Below are positions 1 to 12,400 of a stretch of 64,000 nucleotides of DNA, piece by piece. The DNA lies in contig VXAU01001757.1 in NCBI GenBank assembly GCA_013399695.1, forward strand, positions 438,619 through 502,618. Direction: 5' to 3'. Under the pieces are notes generated by a model. The model did not search any database and was not told the origin of the DNA. It worked only from the letters and a program-made list of their open reading frames with translations. The position numbers were made by a program, and so were the translations under genes. The number at the start of each line of letters is the position of its first letter. The stretch's first letter is position 1. Origin of the DNA: Formicarius rufipectus (Eukaryota; Chordata; Aves; Passeriformes; Formicariidae).

Positions 1-241
1 ATGAGCTGCTTGTCAGGCCAGGCACGACTGCAGTAGCAGCACTTTCAAAAGGCAGGAAGCGTCCGCAGGAGCGGTCTGTAAAGAATCTGAGCCTGTGGAG
101 TCGCTGGGTTGAACCTCCCCGCTGGCTGCCGTGCCGATTCCCGTCTTGGGGGTGCTTGGTAGTGCAGTCACATCATCCTTGGCAGCGGGCAGCTCCTGAG
201 CACGCAGGGTTTCCCTGCCCGGGATGCTCGCTGGAGCAGCA

Positions 242-466
242 ATGCTGCAGACCCTGTGGCATTTTCTGTCTAGCTTCCTTCCCAGGGCCATATGCCAAGG
301 TCCTGCAGATGAAAAAGAGGATGAGGCCAGAAACACCACCCCACTTCCAGGCCCCGGGGAGAAAGGGCCAAAGATGTTGGGGAAGCCACAGGACAGAGGG
401 ACTGATCCCACTGAAAGGAGACCAACTATCCTACTGGTGGTTGGACCCGCAGAGCATTTTCCAAAG
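242..466 (+). CDS. SLC25A25: SLC25A25 alternative first coding exon a (75 codons)
   Basis: Opens MLQTLWHFLSSFLPRA and ends RPTILLVVGPAEHFPK, followed by a GTAACG donor in phase 0. Both ends match the human isoform that begins MLQMLWHFL. I chose the ATG at 242 because it matches that isoform; an in-frame ATG at 224 would add MLAGAA. It splices to 8722 and supplies a variable head with no EF-hand of its own. Bases 1-241 are presumably 5' UTR or promoter; no TATA box is evident there. Confidence 0.88.
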
Positions 467-3400
467 GTAACGGGACATCCAGGGGCCTGAGGAGGGGTTG
501 GTGCACATGACAGCTGAGTGTGTGGTCTGCCGGGAGAAGGGGTGTTGCAATTGGAGTGTGTGTGTGAATTTGGGGAGCGGGGAGAGGGACATGGAAAGGG
601 AGCAGCGTCCAATGCGTGTGCCTTCTAGAAAGGAAGAGGGGGCAGGGGAATGACTGAAGAGAGGAGGTGATCTAACCTTCCAAACATGATGTTCTAAGAG
701 GGCAAAAATTGCTGTTTAGAGGCAAGGGGGGATCCTGGGGGGCCTCCAAGGTTCCTGAGCAATGACTGAGAGGGCAGGGAATGATAATGCAGGGTAGTGG
801 CCAGTCCCACCCCTGCATTGGAGACCAGCAAAGGATCGGATAGATCCTAAAATGTTCCGGAGTCAGTCTCGGGTAATTTGGCAAGCCTCTGGTAAAGCTT
901 GCACGTTTTGAGCAAATGAGTAACTGGCTGTATTATCTGAATGGCACAGCCCAGAAGGGAGTAAAGCCTGTCCCTGGGGAGCGAGTGGCATAAGGGAGAG
1001 ACTAAAATCTGTGTGAGGATGGGAAGCTCCTGGGCGTGGGAGAGCAGGGAGGTGCGGGGGGACATACACAGTTGGCAAAGAACAAATGGTGAGGCTTTGT
1101 TTGGGGGGAGGTGAACAAAAGCTGCTTAGTTCGGTACTGGGGCTTCCAGCACAGTGCTGGCCGACTGCAGTTCTGGTTTATTGTAATGGGGAGGGAATGC
1201 TGTCTGTCTCCCCTGAGGATTGTGCAGTCAGCTCTGACTACGTGTGGTTTAAGACCAAGGGTGTGACCTGAGATTAGGGGAGAAAAAGTCAGGCATAACC
1301 CCTGCAAGGGGTGGGAGCTGGGAATAATACTGGAGGGCTGCAGGAGGGGTAGGGGTGTGTGACTTTCAGAATCCAGCTTATTTGACAGGGAATCAGGTGT
1401 GGTTGTTACTGTAAGGTATCTTTTTAAAATGGGGGACGAGCAGGTTTAAGTTGTAGAGGGAATTAATATCTGTTCTGCTGCTGTTTTGAATGGAAACAGA
1501 CAGGGCAGCATTTCGCATGCTGGGGAGCAGAAGCCACTCCCTGCTTGAATCAGACCAAAAAATCTGCAGGGGCTTTTGGCTTCATCTCTATCCTTAACAG
1601 TTAGCACTGGGCATCCCCTTCCAAAAGAGGAGCATGCGCATTTTGAGAAGAGGAGGACTTTGGTGAACAGAGGTTGAAGAAGGACAGAGGCTCAGAATTA
1701 AAGTAGGCTGTGATGAAAACCTTGCAAGTGTAGGGCTGAAAATCTCTGGCCTTCAGGGAACAATGGTCCCTCAGACAGGGAGAGTCCATCTGTTCACACC
1801 TGGAAATGAAGCTTTCTCTGAAAGCTGATACCAATCTCCTCTTTCCTGTGTGCCCCTGGGAAGTTTTTGCTGCATAGGAACCCTAAAATTGGCTAATGGA
1901 GAACTACCTAGAGGATAAAGATGTGGTAAAATGGAGTTATTGCATCTTAGGAAGTAACTACCCATCTGCCAGGAGGTTGTGACTGTAATTTTAGCCTGCC
2001 CTGACACAGTGTAAAGCTCTTCTGTTAAGGATTATGCAGATGTGTTTTACCTTGCAATTCAGGCGGCTAATGCTGCATCCAGCCACTGTGGCTCAGCTGA
2101 TGGACAGCAACTTGTTAAGCTGCAATGACTTGTTTGTGCTTGATCAGATATCAGTGTTCTAATTACCTGTCTGAAGGAGAAGTGTTGAGAAAAGTCTCAC
2201 ACAGCCCTCGGGAGAGATAATAAACCACTGCCAGCAAACAGTATTATTTGATGTTTACAGAAAATGTGGGGCCTTTTGTTCTCTGTCACTGGCTGGCTGT
2301 GACCTTGGGAATAGTCTCTTGACTGATAGGCCACTTTGTTTTGTAAAAACACCTGTAACTACCTATTTGCTAAAGCCACAAAAAGAAAAGGGCATCTGAC
2401 ACTGGTGTTACTGTAAGGAATTGCCAGGTATCAATAAACTTGATCTGAGGGTCTTCCTGGCCTTGGCTCTTCCATCTTCACTTGTCATTGGTGTTTATCC
2501 TCAGATCCTTGCCTGCAGGTAATGATTTCAACATGAGGCTGTTTCTGCAAAGGTGGGAGAAAATACTGATTGCAGAGGTGTTGTGTTGGCCCCGAATGTG
2601 TGTACACAGGAGAGAGGCACGATCTGCCCCGATGTCACCATCTGGACTTGTAACTTTGGATCTGTATGTTGTCAGCGGAACAGGTCACCTTTCCTGGTTA
2701 CCTTGATATCCAATACTGCGTTGTTTTGTCTTCTGTCCTGGTTTCTTTCCTTCTCCTTGCAAAGCTTTGGCTGGCTGCAGCTCTTTACTCTGTTGAGATC
2801 TCTTAAATGATTAACTCCCCTCTTTCATACTCTTTGTGCTTTTTGAGGACTTTCTGTACTGCCCAATTAATTATAAGCTAGTTTTCAGAAATTAGAAAAG
2901 GCCAAGTCAGCAGAATACGGTGAAACCTTCGAGCAGTAGGACTGAGGCCCAGAAAGCTGTTTTGCCTCTGAAGGAGGATGTTATGTGACTGTGACGCTTG
3001 CTGGCACTTGATATTTTTAGAGACTTTTTTTTTTAGCAAAGTAAATTCAAAATTAAACAGCATACTTCCCTGCTCCTTGTATGGCTGCATCTTTCCATCC
3101 TTTGGGAGGTATGTCCTGGAGCTGATGTAGTAAATGTGTGATGAAGCAGATGCCTAGAAGAGTGCAAATGACTTAGAAAGGTTAGTGGTGGAATGGCAGG
3201 GTATGGAAGCTGCATTTATGCATCATGCAGCACTTAAAGAACAATCAAATGCTATAAATAAAATCAAAATTTATTTGCAGCTTCCTTGATGACAAGAAAA
3301 GTGATCTGTGAAGGAAGACAAACCCAGCTATTGCTCCCTTTAGCAGCGGGTATTAGCCAGACTGGCTTTACATTGCTCAAAAATACATAGGTCCATCTTT

Positions 3401-6400
3401 GTCTTCATTGGCAGAATTAGTGGCTGGAAGAAATATCAGGGAGGAGTGACCTTATTTGGAGCTCTGTGCCCTGTCCTTGGTTTGATCAGAAATAGACAGT
3501 GCTAATGAGGGATGTACTGTCTGGAGCTCCTGCCTGAAGCCCTTGGCTGGGCGTGCTGAGGGAGCAGGTCCAGCTCTGTGTGTGCTGGGACGTGGGCAGT
3601 GACCCCATGGTAGTGTCCCAACAGCACTGATCCCTGCAGCTTTGGAGAGCTGCCTGGCTTTTGAGTACTTCCAGCTTTACCAGGATTTTTTTAGGTGAAA
3701 ACTAAAAACTTCTTAATGCTTGGTTAAGCTCCCTTTGTCATTATAACCTGAATTGCTGGTATAAACTTCGTTCGTAATCTGTCTCTCCTTCTTAGCTCAC
3801 TGTCCTGTAATTAATACCATGCTTAAAATCAGCTTTAACCTCATTAGCTTTCTCCTTTCCTCTGACGTAGGTAGTAGGGCTTTTTTTCCTAAAATGTGCC
3901 GATTTTGCCTTTTGTCTCTAGCTGCCAACTCCAAACAGAGTTCCTTAGGAAAATCTGCATCATGTTGGCATAGCAACTGAGCTGCCAAGCAGCGATATAA
4001 TAGTGATGCTTGGCAACTCGTGGGAAGGACTACCAAGGATCTCAAGGCTTTGTGGAGCAAATCTGAGTTAGATTTGTTCACTTAGTACCTGTTGCTGGGG
4101 AGGGAGCTGCTCTGCTCTGCTGAAGGTGTTTGGTGTTGGACAGTGGGGTGCAGGTAAAAGTAGGGTGCTGCTTGCAGTGAGACTGGTGGGAAGGCTGGGG
4201 TGTGCTATTGGCATGCATACAGTGAGCTGCTGCAGCTGATCTTTAAGAGGATCTGGAGTCCCTGAGAAGATCCTGTTTTCGTGTGGAGAGACGTCAGCGG
4301 GGAGTAGGTTAAGCCTGGTTAGGTAACGTGGCCATGGTGCCATGGTTAGGTGAGGTGCCCGAGGGAGTGCAGAGAAGCCTGTAGGTCACGACTTCCAAGG
4401 GTACTGAGTTCCTGTGGGTCATGATCCATTAAGCTTAAAAAAAAAAAAAAAGAAAAATCCTTGAAATAAAGCCCCAGATTAAATATTCCCCTTTTGTGCG
4501 ATTGACATGCAGCTCCACAAACAGCTCATTACAGACCTTGGCTTTGCTTTAAAGAACAAAACACCACGGTAAAGACGTAAGGGCCCCCTGTGCATGAGGG
4601 CCGGAGGAGGGGAGTGCTGGTTGGACTTTGCTCTGCCAGGCAGGCTGTTTAAACACAGCAAACACCAGAAAATATTGCTGTGTCCGCAGTGGTGGCGAAA
4701 GCTGTTATCTGGGCTGGCTTGAACCAGTTCAGCAAACACACTGTGTTACTTCTAGTGCAGACAGGATTAGAGTTTGGCCATGTCTTTCTGCATCTTCCTT
4801 GTGTGATAGTTTCTCTCTGGTAAATATCAAGACTGTGACTTTATTTTACAGTTCACATTAGCAGTCAGTAATTCTATCCTAAGCAGTGTTGTTACACTTT
4901 GGTACTCTCTCTGGAGAGCTCGGTGTTATCCCATACATCAAACTGCACTAAACGCTCAAAACCCTGTAATTACATCTGCATTAAATAGTACTTGTGCCAC
5001 ACTCCCTCCTAATGAGGGAGTGCTCCTAATGAGACCTCAGGAACTCGCTTACAAAGCGGTTAAATTGTCAAGGGGAGAAACTGGAAAATGTTGTTCTGCC
5101 CGTGACACTTCTCATAGCACATATCCAACTGCAATGTTTAATTGTAGTCGGAAGAGGAGGAGAAATATTAAGCTGGTGTAACTGCTGTGTGGATGCTTAG
5201 CTAGGAGGCTTAGAAACATCTGGGGCTGTTTTGAAGCCTGCCCTTGATTTGGGTGATTTTCCGTGTGTTTGGCACAATGACAAACTCCACAGGCTTTAGT
5301 GCTGCTGTGTTAGTAACACTGGAGTGCTGCAGAGGGGAGAGATCTTGGTGTGCAGGAGTTGCCTGTTCCTAGCTGACACAAGTGGTTTTGGGAGAACTTG
5401 CAACCAAAGCCAATCTACTCTGGCACAGCAAAGTAACCTTGTAAAAGTGGAATTTCAAGACTTCTGCTTAAGCTGGATATCCTAAATATGTATGAAGGCA
5501 GCCAGCAGGCTGGTGTTCTGCTCTTACTGTGTTTTAGAAGAAGAACTTTTTGGAAACCAATGAGAGTCCTTCTGTGTTTCAAAGTGGGAGAGGTTATGAA
5601 CAAGGCTGGTCCTTACTGTGCTGCCTGTGTAAATCCCCACAGATGTGAGAATAGGATCAGAAAGGACTGATGGGATGTAAGGAACAGCAAGTGAGTGTCC
5701 TGGCCCTTGGCCGAAGCCTCTTGAGTTAAGAGGGACACCCAGTAAGAGTTAACTGGTGGTGAGTGTGATGTAAGGGCTCTGGGTTAATGGGAGCCAGGTG
5801 TTGAGCAATGGGAGCAGCTCACATGGCTGGTCCGTGTCCGATGGGTGGGACTGTACAGCCCCGGCTTCCCTTTTAAGTAGAAGGGCAGGGCTTGTGCAGC
5901 CAATCCCACCGGAGCCAGCCTCGCTCATAGGCATGTGTCATGAGACTCGCTGGTATTTCCTTTCCACTACGCACTGAAATTAGCTCAGGGGAGTCATTGA
6001 GTGTTCCTTGCCTTCCTACCTGGTGGGTCTGAGCAGGGCAGCTGAGTCTCAGGCTCAGGAAGATGCTCTGCCTCTGTCTGTACGTGCCGGTGCTCGGGGA
6101 GACGCAGACAGAGTTTCAGTACTTTGAGTCGAAGGGGCTGCCAGCCGAGCTCAAATCCATCTTCCGACTCAGCCTCTTAATTCCTTCCCAGGAATTCTCC
6201 ACCTACCGCCAGTGGAAGCAGGTATGGTCCCAAGGGAGGAAGGGGAGGGAGGGAGAGAGCGATGGAGGGGTGGTCTCTACACCCTGAGTGGCTGGTTGGA
6301 AGGGGCAGAAGTTTGTGATGGCTCTGTCGTAATAACTGAGTACAGCATGGACATTCTTCTCATGCCCCTTGGCAGGGCTTGTTGAAGCAGCGTGGCGTGA

Positions 6401-9400
6401 ACTCTTTTTCATTCTTTTGTTTTGAACTGGGTGAGATCTTGGTGCCTCCAAGAGCATTTAAACCAGCTGATTTGACCTGAGTTAAATAGAGAAAGGGGTT
6501 TTCCACATTCCAGAGTCTTCTGCTTCAACTGGCCTACTCAGATAAAATGTTTCACATCCTCTTTTCTTTCTTCTTGCTTCCTTCCGCCTGCCTCCCTTCT
6601 GACAGGGGGTGTGTACTGTAGTGTCAGCTGAAGCTGGTGAAGGTGAGCAGGTCTGTGCTGTGAGCAGGAGAGTGGCTTTGTGTGAGTGACTCAGCCAGAG
6701 GTGGGTGGGCTGAGCTGGAGGAGGTTGTGCAAGAACCTTTTGCTTCAAAAGGGAGATGCGCCAAATCCATGGAGCGCTCTGACGTTGCTTTCAGCTTGTT
6801 GCTGCTTTTTTTTTTCATGACCAAGCTGTCAGTCCAGAGAGCTGAGTATTGATCAGCAAAGCTAGGGAGCCTTTTTACCTTTGTGCAGAGACACAGATGG
6901 GATGCTACAGGCCTGTGTGAGGTCCCACAGCACTGCACTGTGACTGTGCAGGTGACCACAGGAACTTCTGCAGCCATAATAGCTGATAAAGACCAGATTT
7001 CATATTTGCTGTTAAAGGCAAAGAGCTGCAGGCTGATGTTTGTTGACATCTCTGCAGAAGATGCTGGGAGATTGGCCTTCTCTCCCCTCCCATGTGTGTT
7101 GTGGGTTACTGTCAGACAGGCTTGCAGTGTTTTTGCTCTGTGATTGTGCGGGAGGAAGGTGAGCAGAGCAAAGCTTTTATTGCCTGTGGTCTCTGATCAC
7201 TCGTGGCACCTCTCTGCGGTTGTCAGGGCATGCTGAGAGAGCAGGAGCAGTTGCACAGTCACATCTCTCTTACAGTGCCTCTGAGTTATTAATGCCTGTC
7301 AACTGGTTGGGGGTTGCCAGAGAGAGGGAAGCCCTGATTCAGCTGTACAAGCCCAGTGTGCTGGCAGGAGAGGGGTGTTGGGCTATATTTAGCCTACAAG
7401 TTCAATGTGAGGTCGTATGTGAACTTTACAACAGTCATATGATGAATGACAGGTTAGGAATACTGAGCATACCTCAGAGGTCAGGGCAGCTGGGACAGCA
7501 CTTTCTTATTTAAGGTTCAGAAAGTGATTAGGAATAATCCTCATAGCATTAGGGCTAAAGAGACAGGACTTGGTTGATGAGGGAGTTTTAATATAAAATT
7601 ATTTAGTATTGAAGTAATTTAAAATGGCATTGAAACAAAGGCTTAAGGCTTGTGATGGGGACTGGTGCTCACAGACTGAGGTGTCACAGTAAGCTTAAGT
7701 TTTCCTATTACCTTTGAAGCCTGAATATTGCACAAAATATTGGTGAATGGAGAGTTAACCCAGTGTTGGATCCTAGCTCAGAGCTTCCTTGTCAACCCAT
7801 CTGCTGTTAACATAAATGTTACAAGCATTGAAACAAAACGTTGGGTGATGCAGTGGACTGAATCATGCCTGATTTGGTGTTGCTCATTGATTCATGTTGA
7901 AAAAGATTTAGAGGCTGTCAAAGGCAAGTGATTGAACAAGAAGGGGAATAGGAGCTCCCTGAACCAGATTCTTGTAGTCTGGAGATCACCTCTCCTGTCA
8001 ACATTTGGCCATGTTAGGATAGTCCTTAGATAGGACAGTCCATAGGCTATTGCCTCATGCTGCAGTGAGTTAGTCATTTACCTTGTCCTAGATGTCTGGC
8101 ACAGTTTGATCTTGATTTTAGCTTTGTCCTACTAAGACCCTTTTCTTGCTCTATATGCATCTCATGGAAAGTTGTGTAATTAAACCAAATAGCTTGAGGG
8201 TGCCTAAACCAGTTCACAGGGGTTTTTATCTTTGGCTGTGTTCACTAGAACTGGGCAGGCTTTTGCTGGTTGGAGTTAGTTATTGCCAGAGGGAGTTTAC
8301 TTCTCTAAGGATCATAGCAGGCAAAAAATTCCTTGTCCTGTTCTGTTTTTTTTATTACCTCAAGTTCTGTGATTCACTTTTAATGCAAGTCTGTTCCCTC
8401 ATACTTAATTCAGGAACCTTCATGAGGACTTTGTAAGATATTAAGATACAGTCCTGAGATTAGGCACACTAGCAGAATGTCCCTGATAAAAGCATGAGAC
8501 ATTCTGCCTGCAGAGTGAACTTTGGCAGACAGTTGGAATCGGGTGACTCTTCTATGCTACTGCTTTGCTGAGATTTCTTTGATGAATTATAATTCTGTCA
8601 TCTACTTTCTGGAGGAAAAGTCAAAGTCTTGTAGGAAAAGATCTTTAAATATGGTGGAAGAAGGGGCAGACCTGTCTCAGTGAACAAAGGGACTGACAGG
8701 TTTTTATTGTTTTCTGAGCAGAAAATTGTGAAGGCTGGAGACAAGGACCTGGATGGACAGCTGGATTTTGAGGAATTCGTTCACTATCTCCAAGACCATG
8801 AAAAGAAGCTGAGACTGGTCTTCAAGAGTCTGGATAAAAAGAATGATGGTAAGTATGCTCTTGAATGGACTAGTGCATGTGTTAGCTTGTCATACATGTA
8901 CCTCAGCTCACTGGCTGATGTTTGCAGGCCGCATCGATGCCCAGGAGATTGTACAGTCTCTTCGGGACCTGGGAGTCAAGATCTCTGAACAGCAGGCTGA
9001 GAAAATACTGAAGAGGTGAGGATTCCATTGGTTTTTCTGTTTTATGTTGAAGGGGTTAGAAAGAACTGTAGGGACATGAAACTGTCTCTTTTTACCCTTT
9101 ACACTTTCCAGAGGCTTCACCTCCTCCCTGTTTTCCTATTACTTTTGACTTTTCCCCATGAATTGACATATTAAAGTCATAATGCTTTATGGAGAGTTGC
9201 TGTCAGAGTCTCTGCCTGACCTGTTGGGGGGAAGTGCTTGTACCTGAGCTGATTTGCATCCCTGTCTGACTGTTCTGCTGCCCTGAGCTTGCTTTGGAGG
9301 GGGTGTGCAGTTGCTCTTTGGAAATGCTAAGTGCTTCATGCATGTGGCACTAACATGTTAACAACCACTTATTTGTGCTGTTTTTTTCCTCTTTTTTTCC

Positions 9401-12400
9401 TCTGCTACCTCCCCTCTGTCTGTTTGCCTGTGTGTCAGAATAAGGACGGGACACTTCTGGGGTCCTGTCACCTAGTAAGTATTATTTTCCCTTCAGTGTC
9501 AGTTATGTCCCTAACTTTGGTAGGAGGGGGTGCAACTATTGCTGTGGGCTGGTTAGAAGGGAGAGAGAGGAAAGCAAAGAGAGCCCACTTACACCTCTCT
9601 GCAGTGTTTGGTGAATAGATTTCCTAGCTCTGTCTTGTGTCTCTTTAGAAGTTGCTTTGCAAAGTTTTTTTTGGTGTAAACCTGAATAATCGAAGGGAAG
9701 GGGAGGAGGACTTTCTCACCCAGTGGGAGCCTGTACTCATTTGATGATAAATCTTTCTAGCATGGATAAAAATGGGACAATGACAATTGATTGGAATGAG
9801 TGGCGAGACTACCACCTGCTGCACCCAGTGGAGAACATTCCTGAAATCATCCTGTACTGGAAGCACTCCACGGTAAGAAATAGTTCCTCTGCAACAAGTT
9901 TTGGTCTTTGCCCAGCTTCTTGTTCTCCAGAAGCTGCTATCACAGTCCCTATCTTGATCTTCGTGGTTCATAGCTGCCCTGTAGCCCTCGAAGCTCAATT
10001 GCTTCCAGTCCTCCTATCTTGCCCCCTGCCACTGGCCCAGCTGCTGTCACAGGTATAACAACTGCACCTCCTCGGGGAGGTGAGCATGTTCTCTTGGCAC
10101 CTCTGGGAGCTCCTGCCAGTGGCCAGCCCTGACTGGCTCGGGATCTGTTAAAAGTAGAAACTGGTTCCACAGGCAGCCATCCTTCCTGGAGATACTTCTG
10201 TGCGTGAATAGTAGGTAATGAAATTTAACTGGCTGCAAGCTTGGAAGGTTCCAGGAAGGTCCAGCCTTTTTGCCATGCAACTGCCTGCAGGTGGTCAGTT
10301 TGTTCCTAAGCATGATCTACGGCATGTTGATGCAAATGTTCAGCAGTTGCCAGGTTCTTGGACAGAAATCTTCCTCCAGTGACATGTTACATAGCAGTGG
10401 CAGCTCCCATGGCCAGACACAGCAGTTAATGGCTGTAGATAAGCTGCTGACTTGGAATAAACATATCCAGAACTTCAACACTTTGCACTGATAAAGAGCA
10501 GTAAAACTTTGGCAAGATCACTGGCTGATGAACCATTTCTCAACACCTTCTACTTTTGCAGATCTTTGATGTAGGAGAGAATTTGACTGTCCCTGATGAG
10601 TTCACAGTGGAAGAGAGACAGACAGGGATGTGGTGGAGGCATCTGGTTGCAGGTGGAGGTGCAGGTGCCGTGTCCAGAACCTGTACAGCTCCCTTGGACC
10701 GCTTGAAAGTGCTCATGCAGGTATGATGGAGCAGTTCCAGTTTGTTTGAATACCTGAGCAGATTTCTTTAATGTTCATGGATGCCTAGGAGATGATAATG
10801 TTCACCAGCACAGCACTCTGGCCAGGGTTAACCTCTTAACACTGCTGGTTTTGAAAGCATTTGGGATTATTTGAATGATTGAAGTCATGTTAAAAAGTTA
10901 TTCTTCATTGATTAGAAAAAGTACAGAGAATCCTTTGGAAGGTAGACATGTGAAAACTGTCAGTAGTTAGACAGCTTTGTGAAAATGTGGGTTTTGGTGA
11001 AACAGGTTAAAGTCTTGTGTTCCCTTGAGAGACTCTGAGGCCGTGAGAGTTGAGTGGATGCAGTGGTCATCTGGCAGAGGTTGTACTCAGTATTGTCAGC
11101 ATTAGAAAGCAGTTAGAAAATCTTGATTATTAGCCTGCTTTGTCACTGCACCTGCTTTCAACCAGCTGAGAAGTTGATGAGTAGTTGATCCTAGGCTAGG
11201 TATGGGAAAAACCAGGAAAGTTGCCTGTTTAACTTTTGATTAGATTTGTTAATTAACGTTAGACTTGGCAAAAAAGAAAAGAGTCTTGCTTTCCTATTGT
11301 AGAAGTTATCTGAGAGGGATTAAAGCCTTGGCAAATCTCTGGATAAATAAAAAAGTGCCCTTTTGTCCCTGGATTACAGAAAAACGTAGCATTGTCGTAA
11401 TCAGGCCTGGAACTAATCCAGGCTTGCCTCTCTCTCCCAGGTCCATGCCTCCCGCAGCAACAACATGTGCATCGTCGGTGGCTTCACTCAGATGCTCCGA
11501 GAGGGTGGCCCCAGGTCACTGTGGAGAGGGAACGGCATCAACGTGCTGAAGATTGCACCTGAGTCGGCCATCAAGTTCATGGCCTATGAGCAGGTGAGTG
11601 AAAGGGCACAGACAAGTCTGGTTGCAGAAGACTTTGCAAAAGGATAATCCTAAGAGAAGAAGATGGCTGAGATATGGAGCCTCAATGTTGGTCTGTTCTG
11701 GCTTCTCCAGATCAAGCGGTTCATTGGTACTGACCAGGAGATGCTGAGGATCCACGAGCGGCTGTTGGCTGGTTCTCTGGCTGGGGCCATTGCACAGAGC
11801 AGCATCTACCCCATGGAGGTGAGGAAGGATAGTCCAGCCCAGGAACTCCTGGCAAGGGGCAGGGATGGGAAAATGTGGGTAGAAGAGCAGCACTGTGGTA
11901 CTTAATTGATGAGTTCTTGGCTATCAGTATTGCTCGCAGGACACTGCTCTTGTCCTCACTGTCTGTGCTCTTAATGACATGGTATGTTTTCCTCCTGCTG
12001 ATTGTTCTGTAGACCTTCATGCTATTCCTGTCTCCCAGGTTCTGAAAACACGGATGGCTCTAAGGAAGACAGGACAATATTCAGGCATGTTGGATTGTGC
12101 CAAAAACATCCTTGCAAAGGAAGGAATGGCTGCCTTCTACAAAGGCTACATCCCCAACATGCTGGGAATCATTCCGTATGCTGGTATTGACCTGGCAGTC
12201 TATGAGGTATGAACCCTTTAACCTATTGTTAGATTAAACTTAACAATTACTGTATTATGTTATATATTATTGTTAACCTATTGTAGGGCTGTGCTGTTTG
12301 TGTAACTGTATCTGTGTCAGACCTGTCAGTCACTACAGGAGTTTAAATAATTTATCAAAGCTTTCCTCATCAGTCTTACGAGGCACAAATGGCCTTTTAC

